Assembly: GCA_004565275.1 (NCBI GenBank) | Contig: SDOX01000005.1 | Location: 1,028,765-1,092,764, forward strand | DNA: 64,000 nt | Source of the DNA: Nannochloropsis salina CCMP1776 | Taxonomy: Eukaryota > Sar > Eustigmatophyceae > Eustigmatales > Monodopsidaceae | Reading direction: 5' to 3' | In this document: in pieces, positions 21,688 to 32,653 of the stretch | How positions within the stretch are numbered: position 1 is the stretch's first letter | Layout: each line of letters opens with the position of its first letter | The notes under the pieces: generated by a model | Told to the model about the DNA's origin: nothing | Seen by the model: only the letters and a program-made list of their open reading frames with translations | Database searches by the model: none | Position numbers and translations under genes: made by a program

Positions 21688-23388
21688 ATGTTGAGCTCCT
21701 TAGCTGGTAAAGCTGCGTGCAGCCCCATCCGCTATCGACTCTCTGCGGCCTTCGCCTCGCAGGCCGCCCCTCCTTTCCACTACCAAGAGCTCTTCGACCT
21801 CTCCCCAGACACAGCCACATCATACCGGAGGCTTACTAGCGATTTTGTATCCACGTTTCATGTAAATGGACAAGAATTTTTGAAAGTCGAGCCTGAAGGG
21901 TTGCGTTTGCTAGCATCTCAAGCAATGGTGGATATAGCTCACCTACTCCGACCGGCCCACTTAGCTCAATTGTCAAAGATTCTCAAAGATCCGGAGGCAT
22001 CTTCAAACGACCGATTTGTAGCGTTGGAGCTACTCAAGAATGCAAATATCGCGTCAGGTCTCATATTGCCTGGATGTCAGGATACGGGCACAGGGATTGT
22101 TATCGGCAAGCGCGGCATGCAGGTTCTGACCGACGGAGAGGACGAAGCCCACCTGAGCCGGGGAGTCTATGACACGTATACGAGGACCAATCTTCGCTAC
22201 TCACAGGTAGCACCCCTGGACATGTTTCAGGAACAAAACACGAAAACGAATCTGCCGGCACAAATAGATTTATACGCCACCAAGGGAGACGCCTACAATT
22301 TCCTCTTTCTTGCCAAGGGTGGGGGCTCGGCGAACAAAACTTTCTTGTACCAGCAGACAAAGGCGCTACTCAACCCCAACGGACTAATGAAGTTCATGGA
22401 CGAAAAGATTAAAACTCTTGGCACGGCAGCATGCCCTCCGTACCACTTGGCAGTAGTTATCGGTGGCCTGTCTGCTGAACTGAATCTGAAAACGGTGAAG
22501 CTTGCATCTACCAAGTATTTGGATTTTTTGCCACCGACTGGGAATGAGCACGGTCGCGCATTCCGAGACCTGGAATGGGAAGAGAAGATCCATCAGCTCA
22601 CTCAACGTATGGGCATTGGTGCACAATTCGGTGGAAAGTATTTCTGCCACGACGTCCGCGTGATCCGATTACCCCGACATGGGGCCTCTTGTCCTGTAGG
22701 GATCGGGGTCTCCTGCTCTGCCGACCGGCAGGCCAAAGGAAGAATCACAAAGGAGGGAGTTTTCCTCGAAGAACTGGAGAGGGATGTCGGGAAATACCTC
22801 CCGGATGTAGACGAGGCGACCTTAGAAGGGGCGGAAGTGGTAAAGGTAGATCTTAACAGGCCTATGGCCGAGATCCGTGCAACTCTGAGTAAATACCCCA
22901 TCAAGACGAGACTAGCTTTGACGGGAACTCTGGTCGTGGCGCGAGATATCGCACACGCCAAATTGCTGGAGAGGGTGGAGAGTGGACAGGGCCTGCCCGA
23001 ATACGTCAAGGACCACATCATTTACTACGCCGGGCCAGCCAAGACGCCGGAGGGCTACGCGTCGGGATCTTTTGGGCCGACCACGGCGGGGAGGATGGAC
23101 TCGTATGTGGACACATTCATGGCGAACGGGGGCTCCTTCATCACCCTGGCGAAAGGGAATCGAAGCAAGGCAGTGACCAAGGCGTGTAAGACTCACGGAG
23201 GATTCTACTTAGGATCCATCGGCGGCCCCGCGGCCATTCTGGCGCAGAACAACATCAAAAAAGTGGATGTGCTGGAATACCCTGAGCTGGGCATGGAAGC
23301 GATCTGGAAGATCCAGGTGGTGGACTTTCCGGCTTTTGTGGTGTGCGACGACAAGGGGAACGACTTCTTCGCCAAGTGGCAAGTGTGA
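21688..23388 (+). CDS. FUM: Fumarate hydratase, class I ([4Fe-4S]), mitochondrial
   Basis: Hydrates fumarate to malate in the TCA cycle. Class I fumarases are oxygen-sensitive iron-sulfur enzymes of bacteria and many protists, unrelated to the class II fumarase of animals and fungi. Intronless, 566 aa. The N-terminus ([20 protein letters not shown]) is a typical mitochondrial presequence lacking acids. Cluster-ligand Cys candidates sit in [11 protein letters not shown] (near residue 130), GTAACPPYH (near 250) and [12 protein letters not shown] (near 335). The N-terminal domain has [19 protein letters not shown] and [14 protein letters not shown]; the C-terminal beta domain has [13 protein letters not shown] and [20 protein letters not shown]. 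Mitochondrial aconitase lies 5 kb upstream, but two unrelated genes intervene, so this is not a cluster. Confidence 0.95.
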   Translation: MLSSLAGKAACSPIRYRLSAAFASQAAPPFHYQELFDLSPDTATSYRRLTSDFVSTFHVNGQEFLKVEPEGLRLLASQAMVDIAHLLRPAHLAQLSKILKDPEASSNDRFVALELLKNANIASGLILPGCQDTGTGIVIGKRGMQVLTDGEDEAHLSRGVYDTYTRTNLRYSQVAPLDMFQEQNTKTNLPAQIDLYATKGDAYNFLFLAKGGGSANKTFLYQQTKALLNPNGLMKFMDEKIKTLGTAACPPYHLAVVIGGLSAELNLKTVKLASTKYLDFLPPTGNEHGRAFRDLEWEEKIHQLTQRMGIGAQFGGKYFCHDVRVIRLPRHGASCPVGIGVSCSADRQAKGRITKEGVFLEELERDVGKYLPDVDEATLEGAEVVKVDLNRPMAEIRATLSKYPIKTRLALTGTLVVARDIAHAKLLERVESGQGLPEYVKDHIIYYAGPAKTPEGYASGSFGPTTAGRMDSYVDTFMANGGSFITLAKGNRSKAVTKACKTHGGFYLGSIGGPAAILAQNNIKKVDVLEYPELGMEAIWKIQVVDFPAFVVCDDKGNDFFAKWQV

Positions 23389-23694
23389 GAAGAGGAGGCG
23401 CAGGCGAGGAAACTTTGACGTGTGCACTTGATTGCATGAGGTTGTTACAGCTTAGTATGCCATGCCTCGGGATATGTGAAGAAACCAAAATCCGAGCCAA
23501 GTGATGACTGCGGTATTTAGGGTTCTCTGGCTGTTTTTTCTTTCAACTTATGTTTTGTTCTGAAACGGCTCGACAACATTCTTTTCCTGCGGGTCCGACC
23601 TTAGTCGCTCCCGCTCAGCCTCCCGCCCCTGGCCCCCGATCGATCCCCCTCTACACCCTACGCCACCCTCGCGCTCGTTCCCCCACCCCGTCAT
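23389..23694. other. Convergent 3' intergenic region, fumarase / Rpt5
   Basis: A 306-bp spacer between facing stops, including a C-rich stretch just after the Rpt5 stop. Nothing else seen. Confidence 0.45.
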
Positions 23695-25405
23695 CTAGGC
23701 ATACATGGCCAAACTCCCCTTCTTCTTGGCCTGCACCACGCTGATGGCCTCCATGAAGTCCTCGTGCTTGATCTCCACCGCCTCTCGCCGCAGGGCCAGC
23801 ATGCCCGCCTCCACACACACCGCCTTCAACTGCGCCCCGTTGAAATCGTCGCAGCACCGTGCCAACTCATCGAAGTTCACATCCTCCTTGTCAACATTCA
23901 TTTTCCGGGAGTGGATCTCCATGATTCGGGCTCGCGCTTCTTCTGTGGGGTGGGGGAGCTCGATCTTTCGATCCAAGCGCCCCGAACGCAGCAAGGCGGG
24001 GTCCAACACATCCGGTCTGTTCGTGGCCGCGATGACTTTGATGTTCTCGTTTACCGTAAACCCATCCAACTGGTTGAGGAGTTCCAGCATGGTGCGCTGC
24101 ACCTCTCTATCCCCTGACTGCTCCCCCCCAAAGCGTTTCGTGCCAATCGCGTCCAGCTCGTCGATGAAGATGATCGCGCCCCCCTGCCCCTCTTCCGCGC
24201 ACTTCTCTTTCGCCAGCTCGAACGCGTCCCGCACCATTTTAGCCCCGTCCCCGATGAACATCTGCACAAGCTGCGGCCCAGCCAGCTTCAGAAACACCGC
24301 CTTGGTCTTGTTGGCGCACGCGCGCGCAAGCATGGTCTTGCCCGTGCCGGGGGGCCTGGTAAGAGAGACGTGGGGGGCGCGGTCAGCGGAAAGGGGCACT
24401 GGACCAGCGCGTGCAGGGGCGCAGGGAACAACCCGGTCCTGCGCATGTCTACTACTCACCCGTAAAGCAGCACGCCCTTGGGAGGCTTGACCCCAATTTT
24501 AAGAAACAGATCCTTACGCGTCATGGGCAGCACCACTGCCTCCATGAGCTCCTGGATCTGCTTGTCGCAGCCGCCAATGTCCCCCCACTCCTCGGAGGGC
24601 TTCGTGTCTACCTCCATGGCCTTCACGCGCGAGTCGTACTCGGCCGGGAGTTTCTCCAGGATCAAGTAGCTGTCCTTGTTGGTCCCGACTAAGTCCCCCG
24701 GCTTGAGCTCCTTGACGTCCACCAAACCAGGGATCGGTAGAAAGATCGTCTGCCGCGTCGACGTCTTGATTACCGCCGAGACGCCCTTCCGCTGGGAGTC
24801 GATGTCCGCAGCCGCCCCGTCCTCCTCCTCCTCCTCTTCCTCTTCCATGTCGAGGACCTCCACCACGTTCCCCACCAGGTACGGAAGCTGTTTGTTTAGC
24901 TTGATTTTGTCCAAATTCTCCTTTATACGCTTACGTTGGCCCTCTGAATCGGCGTCGATACTTGTGATGTCGGACTTCATGATGCGGATCTCGTTGTCAA
25001 GCAAACGGATCCGCTGGCGAATTTCCTCAGAGGACATCTGCGTGAATCAAAGGAGAAAATGTCACAGGGAGCAAATGGGGTCAAGGCGCGTTTAAGAATA
25101 GTGTGGAAAGGAGACGAGAAAGGAGACCCCACCATTACTCCGATACACCATATCTACGGGTTACACTCTAAGTACGTATTGCTGACTCTTCTCCCCAACT
25201 GCACCCAATATCGCGTTAGCAGACACATGGGAAGGTCTCCGGGATAAGTTTGCCCCACAATGCCTCCAAGACTTCCGACAGGCTTATACGTGCCAGCATC
25301 CCATGCCCGGACGCTTACCTGCATTATCTCGGCATCAAGCGCTTCTTCCGCTGCCGTCGCTGCAGCATCTGCTGCTGCTATTGCCTCATTCGAGGTTACA
25401 TCCAT
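23695..25405 (-). CDS. PSMC3: 26S proteasome regulatory ATPase Rpt5 (PSMC3)
   Basis: One of six AAA+ ATPases of the 19S base ring that unfold substrates and open the 20S gate. Three exons, 25405-25319, 25037-24460 and 24355-23695, give 441 aa (human about 439). Exon 1 encodes an Ala-rich leader ([20 protein letters not shown]); exon 2 starts the conserved coiled coil ([20 protein letters not shown]) and OB domain ([35 protein letters not shown]). The exon 2/3 junction falls inside Walker A (GPPGTGKT). Walker B is [16 protein letters not shown], then [20 protein letters not shown] and arginine fingers in [14 protein letters not shown]. The C-terminus MYA fits the HbYX gate-opening motif. Oddities are a nine-Glu run after LDM and an insertion of about six residues (CAEEGQGG) just before Walker B where most Rpt5 proteins read KEKAPSIIF. 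Identity is firm. Confidence 0.96.
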
Positions 25406-25933
25406 GGATATCCGTAATGATGCTGCTGGATGCTCTGTCCATCAAGTGTGATGGGATGAGCACATCAGGGGGGTGATAGGATGGTGACGGGTGCGTGCTC
25501 AGATGGCTTGGTCCGCGAGTTGAGTGACCTGATAGCCCGCCGCGCGACAAAAGTGTCTGTCGAAAATGTTTGCTCTCAGGCGGCTTGAACACAGGGCCAG
25601 GACGAAACAAAGGCATGCTGTGGTGGTACTTGCCGTTCCTCGACTTCTTTTCGTTTCCTCAGGAGCGACTCGCCAGCACCTCGCCAACTTTCCCGACAGG
25701 AGAGTTTCCTCCCACTTGACCTCACGAGACTCACCAGATATAGTTCAAGAGCCCCCCAGGGGGGGAGTGGGTGCATGAGCTTCATTGCAGTGTCCATGGT
25801 AGCTGAGGCGATTCTACATGCATTGTCAAACCTCTCACCACGACCCCGTGACAAAACACAGCGGCGTCCACTCTCGCCCCTCGTAGTCCGCATCGAAGTG
25901 CCCTCTGTCAAGGTCAGCAATCCCACCACCACG
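25406..25933. promoter_or_regulatory. Divergent promoter region, Rpt5 / AIP1
   Basis: A 528-bp spacer between two divergent start codons. The AIP1 frame is open upstream to 25775 without domain content, so I treat it as leader. No proteasome-box or other defined element was recognised. Confidence 0.4.
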
Positions 25934-28130
25934 ATGAGCTCGTCGTCGTTCTCGGCAACGCATCTCGCAAACCCTCACATCAAGATGATAATCGGACCCC
26001 AGCCTACTACAGTCCGAGGCGCAGCGACTCATCTGGGCAAGCATCCTACCCAGCCCAAGGTTATTTACCCATCCGGGAAGTACGTTGTTGTACGCGATTG
26101 GGAGCAATCATGTGATTTCTATGTTTATCGTGGGCACAGCTCGAAGGTTACCGTGGCCAAGGTACACACACGGGGGGTCTGAAACGTTTACAGGGGGGGA
26201 TTGGACGAGTATGCGCACTTCGGGGAGGTGGGCGGTTTCATGGCCACCTTGCCGTGCACGCCATGTAAATGGGCCGACGACGTGACACGTTCAACACAAA
26301 CAATTTGATACGATCTCGTTGGATATGCGTCGCTTTACGCATTGACGTCACGCGCCCACCGTTCTCGCACAAGCACAGTTTTCACCCAATGGGTGCTGGG
26401 TGGCCTCCGGAGATGCCTCGGGCAAGGTCCGGATTTGGTCCTACGACAACCCCGAGCACGTGCTGAAGCTGGAGGTGCAAGGGGTTGGAGGTGGGGAGGT
26501 CAAGGACTTGGACTGGGACCCTGAGAGCCAGCGCGTCGTAGCGGTGGGGGAAGGGCAGGGGACGAACGCCAAGGTCTTCATGCGGGACACGGGCACCTCC
26601 TTGGGCGAGTTGAACGGGCATGGGAAGCGGGTGATATCCACGGCGTACCGACCCTGCCGGCCGTTTCGACTGGTGACGGCCAGCGAGGACACGCGCTCTG
26701 TCTTTTACCATGGCCCCCCCTTCCGGCTCGAGCACAGCAATACGGAGCACACCAACTGGGTGAACACGGTCCGCTTCAGCCCGGACGGGGCCCTCTTCGC
26801 CACCGCCTCCTCCGATCGAAGGGTCGTGCTGTACGCAGGGGCGACGGGCCACCCAGTGGGCGACTTGGACAAGGACGGGCAATGCCCCCACGCCGGCTCG
26901 GTCTACTCCTTGGCCTTCAACCCGGACGGCTCCCGCCTCGCGACCGCGTCGGCGGACAAGACAATCAAGGTGTGGGCCACGGGCAGCCGGGAGATGGAAG
27001 TGGAACTGCCCTTCTCGCGGGAGAACGAGCTCGGCGAGATGCAGACAGGCGTCCTCTGGCTGGGCCCTTCGGCCTTGCTCTCCCTCTCCCTCAGCGGGGA
27101 CCTGAACGTGTTCGACGTGAGCCCCGGACAGGCTGCTCGGAGGAACACGCTGCAGGGGCACCAAGTGAGCGTGACCTCCCTGGCAGTGGACCGGGACGGG
27201 GGGGCCTTCTACACGGCCTCCTACGACGGCGTGGTCCTGGCGTGGGAGGCGCGCACGGGGTCCGCCCGCCGCCTGGGGGGCCCTGTGCCGCGGACGGTCA
27301 ACTTGGCCAACCACGCCGGGAAGGTCACGGGCCTGGCGCTGGTTCGGGGGGGGCGGCGGCTCCGGAGCGTCGGCTTCGACGACAGGTTGCGGACGGCCAG
27401 GCTAGAGGTGGCGGGGGAGGGGGGCCCGACGGGGGCCTACGAGGGAGGTGCGGAGGTGGTGCTGCCCGGACAGCCCGTGACGATCGCGGGGGCGGGTGGG
27501 GCCAGCGACTTGGTCGCGGTCATCTGTCAGCCTGCGGTCCTGGTAGTGTACAGGGACGGGGCACTCGCGCTGACGATCGAGAAGTTGCCGTGCACGCCGT
27601 CCGCGCTGGCCATGTTTGGAGAGGACGAGGTGGCCGTGGGCGGCGAAGATTGTAAAGTCTACGTGTACGCGCTGGGGGAGGCGGAAAGCGCGTCGAAGGG
27701 CGCGAAGGCGGTGCTCGGAGGGCCCCGGGGCGCAGTCTCGGCCTTGGCGTACAGCCCGGGGGGGGGGTACTTGGCAGTGGGCGACAGCAACCGGGAAATA
27801 ACTATATTTGAGAGATCGACCGTGGACATGGAGAAGGGAAGAGAGGAATGGGACAGGAAGGTGTCGGGACAATGGGTGCACCACACCTCTCGGATCACGG
27901 CACTGGCCTGGTCCCCCTCGGGGCGCTACCTCGCAAGCGGGTCCTCCGATACCCATATAATGGTCTGGAGCCTCGACGGCTCCCTTCCTCGTAGCCGAGT
28001 AGCCACGTTCGAATCCGCGCACAAGGATGGCGTGACCGTGCTGGACTGGTTGACTGAAAGCGACCTGATATCATCGGGAAATGACGCGGTGATCTGTGTT
28101 TGGGATGTGGCTAGCGCCACGCGAGCATAA
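25934..28130 (+). CDS. AIP1: Actin-interacting protein 1 (WDR1/AIP1), WD40 repeat protein
   Basis: Cytosolic cofactor that works with ADF/cofilin to disassemble actin filaments. Two exons, 25934-26161 and 26379-28130, give 659 aa (human 606). The phase-0 splice joins KVTVAK to FSPNGCWVASGDASGKVRIW, matching the human repeat [20 protein letters not shown]. Tandem WD40 repeats form the two seven-bladed propellers of the family: RVVAVGEGQGTNAKVFMRD, WVNTVRFSPDGALFATASSD, VYSLAFNPDGSRLATASADK, LLSLSLSGDLNVFD, ITALAWSPSGRYLASGSSDT and LISSGNDAVICVWDV. The Met at 25934 begins MSSSSFSATHLAN; longer in-frame starts upstream lack conserved sequence. The gene is very GC-rich after exon 1, creating long shadow frames on both strands. 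Confidence 0.92.
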
Positions 28131-28959
28131 GATACGGTCAATTATCGAACAAAACATCAAATAAACATCTTTCTTTGGACCGATGAAATGAGTAGCACTT
28201 AGGTCACGTCGATGGGCTTAATTCTTTCACCTTTTCGATCTTGCATCTATGAATTGTTTATATGTTATCTATTATGGAAACAAATGTAAGACTGACTAGT
28301 ATCGACCGAAGGAGTGCCGCGTGAATGGGCACATTGTACACATTTTTTAATTTTCATCAATAAATAACGAAGATAAGTACAAAAACATAGAATGGAATTT
28401 TTTTAAAATGTTTTCAATTGGGTCGTCCACCTCCCCGCCGTGCGAGACCCGGGTCGTTACATGGGCCCTCGAGCGATGACCGATGCCCTCTTGCACACAG
28501 GCGTTTTGATGACGGGTGTAGAATACCTGGGCACACCACTAAAGATATTTTGGAGATGTTTGTATTTATGAGTTCGTTGTATATAACCAATCCTTTGTTC
28601 TTGGACCCGTGAAATGCTGGTATGGCAAACGAGGACACCGCCCCCCCCCCGGCGATGCCCGACGTTTGATTACCTAAAAAGTAAGGCATTAAACTTTTGC
28701 TTTGATCCGGAATGTCTCAGTACCATACATCCCACCATACTATACTCAAACACTTCAGTCAAATCCAAGCCTGTCGGGCCCCTTTCAATCGTAATTTGTG
28801 TAGTTGGAGGGCCTTAATCCCTCTAACCTCAAGCATATCAAACTGGCGTCTCCGGGAAGAATAGGAGAAGAAGCGGCGCAGTCTCCGTGCAAGACCCAGG
28901 AGTTACACATCGGGGAACAATTATCTGAGCAGCGGGCAGCTTCAGCACAGGGCCCCCCC
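28131..28959. other. Intergenic region between co-directional AIP1 and PMI genes
   Basis: An 829-bp AT-rich spacer (28140-28420 especially) with the AIP1 3' UTR and the PMI promoter. The PMI frame is open back to 28804 but only from a TTG. A cag acceptor-like site lies just before the PMI ATG, so a 5'-leader intron is possible. No gene recognised. Confidence 0.4.
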
Positions 28960-30309
28960 ATGCTGCGGCTCGAGTGTGCCATTCAGACATATGATTGGGG
29001 CAAGCCAGGATTAGAGAGCGCCGTGGCGCAGCTCAAGCAAGAAGGCGATGACCATTTCGAAGTGCAGCAAGACACACGATACGCCGAGCTTTGGATGGGA
29101 ACGCATCCAAGCGGACCTTCCACAGTTATTGGACCCGCGGGTTTCAAGAAAATCCCCTTGAAAGATTACCTGGACGCCCATCCCAAGGCTACGGGGAGCG
29201 CGTCTGTTGCAGGTGGGGACCTCCCCTTTATGTTCAAGGTCCTCTCTATCGCGAAAGCCTTGTCCATTCAAGCTCACCCCGACAAGTGCCGTGCGGAAGC
29301 GCTGCACGCGACCCGGCCGCAAGTGTACAAGGACGCGAACCACAAGCCGGAGATGGCCATCTCCCTGACGCCCTTCGAGGCCCTCTGCGGCTTCAGGCCC
29401 CTGGCAGAGCTCTTGGCGCATTTCTCCTCCTTCCCGGAGTTCAAGGCCTTGGTGGACGATGACTTGGTCACCGCCCTGGCCATGGTTGCGAAAGGGAGTG
29501 GGAAAGAAGTGGAGGCGAAGGAGGCGCTGAGGAAGGTGTTCTCGTCGTACATGGAGGCCCCAGAGGAGCGGGCGATGGCCGAGCTCTCAGCCTTGGTGGC
29601 GCGCTTAGAGCGGAAGCAGGAGATAGAGAGGGATGCAGGAGAGGCGCACGACCCGCTTGAGAGCCTAATTTTGCGGCTGGAGGCGCATTACCCGGGGGAC
29701 AGGGGCGTCCTGTGTCCGCTCTTCCTCAACTACGTCCGGATGGGGCCGGGAAGGGCCTTCGTGATGGAGGCGAACGAGCCGCACGCTTACCTATCGGGCG
29801 ACATCTTGGAGTGCATGGCCTGCTCGGACAATGTCGTGCGGGTGGGGTTGACGCCCAAGTACCGCGATGTGCCCACGCTCCTGGAGATGCTAACGTGCGC
29901 GTCGGGGGCCATGGCCGTGACGGAGGGGGAGGTGCTCGCCAAGCAAGAGGGTCAGGAGCACCGACTCTTCAGTCCCGGGGCGAGCATTCCAGAGTTCGAG
30001 GTGGAGACCATCAAGCTGGAGAAGACGATAGGGGGGTGCTCGGCTCCGTTCGCGTGGAAGGGCGTGGATGGGCCTTCCCTCTTGGTGGTGCTGGAGGGGG
30101 CGGGGGAGGCGGAGGAGGTGAGAGGGTCGACAGGAAGGCTGTCTGTGCGGTGGAAGACCGAGTTGTCGGAGCGTGCGCTTTCCCTCCACAAGGGACAGGT
30201 TTTCTTGGTGCCTGCCAACACCGGTTTGGCCCTGACGAGCTCACGAACAAGCCAGCGGCTCTACGTCGCGCTTGCGCATGCCAATTTTCATGGCTGCCCC
30301 GCTGTATAG
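28960..30309 (+). CDS. MPI: Mannose-6-phosphate isomerase, class I (PMI)
   Basis: Zinc enzyme that interconverts fructose-6-phosphate and mannose-6-phosphate, feeding GDP-mannose for glycosylation and cell-wall polysaccharides. Intronless, 449 aa from the first in-frame ATG. Signatures: IQTYDWGKPG near the N-terminus, YAELWMGTHPSGPS, zinc-site region ALSIQAHPDKCRAEALH with Gln and His ligands, NHKPEMAISLTPFEALCGFR with the Glu ligand, and NEPHAYLSGDILECMACSDN with the second His, followed by VRVGLTPKYRDVPTLLEML. All four metal ligands expected from the family are present. No targeting signal is visible, so a cytosolic location is likely. Confidence 0.94.
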   Translation: MLRLECAIQTYDWGKPGLESAVAQLKQEGDDHFEVQQDTRYAELWMGTHPSGPSTVIGPAGFKKIPLKDYLDAHPKATGSASVAGGDLPFMFKVLSIAKALSIQAHPDKCRAEALHATRPQVYKDANHKPEMAISLTPFEALCGFRPLAELLAHFSSFPEFKALVDDDLVTALAMVAKGSGKEVEAKEALRKVFSSYMEAPEERAMAELSALVARLERKQEIERDAGEAHDPLESLILRLEAHYPGDRGVLCPLFLNYVRMGPGRAFVMEANEPHAYLSGDILECMACSDNVVRVGLTPKYRDVPTLLEMLTCASGAMAVTEGEVLAKQEGQEHRLFSPGASIPEFEVETIKLEKTIGGCSAPFAWKGVDGPSLLVVLEGAGEAEEVRGSTGRLSVRWKTELSERALSLHKGQVFLVPANTGLALTSSRTSQRLYVALAHANFHGCPAV

Positions 30310-30724
30310 GCGATGACGCACACCAACTGATCAGAGCATTGGTGCGATGAATAGGGTTGACATGGGAAGGGGGCATGTAGTTTAGAAGGAGAGTGGGAGT
30401 CTCTGGGAGATTATCCTTTACAGCATGAATATAATGTAACATTTGTGGCGGGGTCAAAGCGCGGGGAGCGGGGGGACCGAAAGAGCCACACAGGGCGTAT
30501 ACATGGTCACGCGGACTCTCTACAAAGAACATGTGGAATGCCGCTGCCGACCAGAAACTAAGAGATCGTCTTCCAAACAGTAAAAAGGCTCGAGCGAGAG
30601 AAGAGTCGCGTGTTTTAAAACGGGGTAAAGAATTATCCGGGCATGTAGAGTGACGCGAAGATCGCTTTGAGGTCTCAAACATTTGTTTTTATCCACCGGG
30701 AAAACGCTTTGTCTGATTCTTTCA
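30310..30724. other. Convergent 3' intergenic region, PMI / TGS1
   Basis: A 415-bp spacer between facing stops; no gene or repeat seen. Confidence 0.45.
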
Positions 30725-32291
30725 TTACTCCGTAGTCAAGCTCACTGCGCTGGTGTCTGCCGGGCGCTTCTTGCGCTTCTTCTTCCCGCCCTTGCTCCCA
30801 TGTCCTCCTCGCTGCTTTTGCTTTTTCAGCGACCAATCCGAGAGCGGCGCCGGGAAGAAGAAGTGACCAAAATAGACAGTGAGGGTCTTGAGTTTGTAGT
30901 TCAAAATATTTTCCTCCACCTCACAGGGTCTGCCACCAGCAGCCTCTGCCAACTCCCGCAAGTCCATGTTGCGCGGGAGGAGCGCGGCCACGTTGGGCGA
31001 GGCCGACAGCACTCTCTCAAAGAGCTCATGACCGGAGACACCCCCCTCCAAGCGGATCTGTTTCAAAGAGTATGTCGGCGATGCGAGGTATTCAGGCCCC
31101 CCCCATGGGGGAGATAAGAACAAGACGTCAGCCACGGTTCCCAGTCGAGGCAGCAGGGTGAGCGCATCGCCCAGGATGAACTCGATGCGGTCGTCCACCC
31201 CGTACACACGGGCGTTATGTCGGGCGATCGCCAACTTGTGTGGATCGATGTCTATAGCCAGCACGTAGTGCGAGGACAGGGCAAATTGAATTGCGTTCCC
31301 ACCGCAGCCTACGAAGAGATCCACTACCAGGTCGGAGCGCGCCCGCTCGGCGATGTGACGAGCAATGCGTTCAGGCGTGATGGAAAACCAGCCTTCATCG
31401 TCCAACCGGCAGCCCAGGTCGAACTGACTGAAGAACCTGAAGCGCTGCATCCAGTATTTGGGGGGGGGCGCTCTCACCGAGGTGCTGGCCGCGCCGGAGG
31501 GAAGAGATGACTGAGGCGGCATCGCGCACGCTTCTGGTTCTTCGTCCTTCCCGTCGGCGGGGAAAAATAAAGAGGACGGACTGCCTGTCGTGATGCGCCT
31601 CCCGTCCTCGTCAAATCGGACGTGCTTGCTCGAGAGCGCCCCCCCCACTGCGCCGTCCCTTCCTTCCACCCTGCCGTTTTCCTCACTTCCACTCATGTCC
31701 ACGCGAGACCGCTTCTTGCTCTTTCTACGATTCATTCGCATCTTAGCTGTTGAGCCAAACGCCAGAGGGGCTTTCCAGCCCATAGTTTTCAAAGTAAGCG
31801 CCATTTCCGCAGTTTCCTCTCGCACTGCTGCCTGCAGTTGATCTTCGCTCTCGTGTCCGTCTTCCACTACCCTTTCAGCTCTCGCATCCCCTTTCCTCTC
31901 ATTGTCCCCACTTTGAGGACTTTCACATGATTGCACAACTTTGTCGACAATCTGCACAAGCAAGTTGTTGACCCATACTCGAACCCGAAACCCCCTCAGC
32001 AGCTCTTTGTCATCCAAGTAGATTCTGTTCAGGGTTTGACGAAAGACCAAAAATGAGCCCAACGTCAAGACGATTCTCATCGCATCAATCATATAATTTT
32101 ACAGCTTACTTTGTGAAAGACATATTTACATTATGTGCGCATATGTCGGCCTTGAGTCGCTCCAGCTCTATTGCCCTCAGCTCCACCTCCTTCTGAGAAA
32201 CAGGCTCTTGTTCATCTTCCTCTATGTCTCCAGTAGTGCCGGCAAACCCATCCCCGGGACCAATTGAATTATTTTTTGCTGATGATGTCAT
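30725..32291 (-). CDS. TGS1: Trimethylguanosine synthase 1 (snRNA/snoRNA cap hypermethylase)
   Basis: SAM-dependent enzyme that converts the m7G cap of snRNAs and snoRNAs to the 2,2,7-trimethylguanosine cap in the nucleus. Two exons, 32291-32110 and 32024-30725, joined in phase 2 (SFT-K-IYLDDKELL), give 493 aa. The catalytic domain is C-terminal (about residues 245-450): KYWMQRFRFFSQFDLGCRLD, SITPERIARHIAER, motif I VVDLFVGCGGNAIQFA (human VVDAFCGVGGNTIQFA), IDIDPHKLAIARHNARVYGV, and motif IV LSPPWGGPEYL, whose Trp stacks on the guanine in the human enzyme. The N-terminal half is charged, with basic KSKKRSR, and the C-terminus is a Lys/Arg-rich tail (GGKKKRKKRP); both could serve nuclear or nucleolar localisation. 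N-terminal start is the first ATG of exon 1 and less certain. Confidence 0.92.
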
Positions 32292-32653
32292 AGAACTCGC
32301 TTCTCCTGTATGCGGTCATTTGTTGAGGCCAAAAAGGGTAAAAGTGGTGAATGGGGAACCTCCCCCCCCCCTCGCCTGCCCCCTTCCTCGGTTTGCTTCG
32401 TTGCATTTTTCGTCCCCGAATCCAATATGTGAGAGGTCATGAAGGCCACACAAATACACATAGAAAGGATCAATTTTTTTGGGGGTCAGTTATGTTCTGT
32501 CTTGTTGGGTAGATCGACCTCCGCTGGTTTGTGAAAAGGGTTTCGGGCGCAGGCCGGCCCATGCTAATCAAACTCATGATTTACAAACGATAAACGATCA
32601 AAATTGTGTTTTTGTTGCTCGCTTAACGTATTCGATTTGTACAAGTATCATAT
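32292..32653. other. Intergenic region between TGS1 start and CHD 3' end
   Basis: A 362-bp spacer with the TGS1 promoter and the CHD 3' UTR. It has C and T homopolymer runs (about 32360 and 32475). Nothing else recognised. Confidence 0.45.

Noticed and set aside
14191-23388. A TCA-cycle gene cluster (aconitase, fumarase)
   Set aside because: Two unrelated genes on different strands lie between; proximity looks accidental.
26382-27314. 310-codon minus-strand frame inside AIP1
   Set aside because: GC-rich shadow of clear WD40 repeats on the plus strand.
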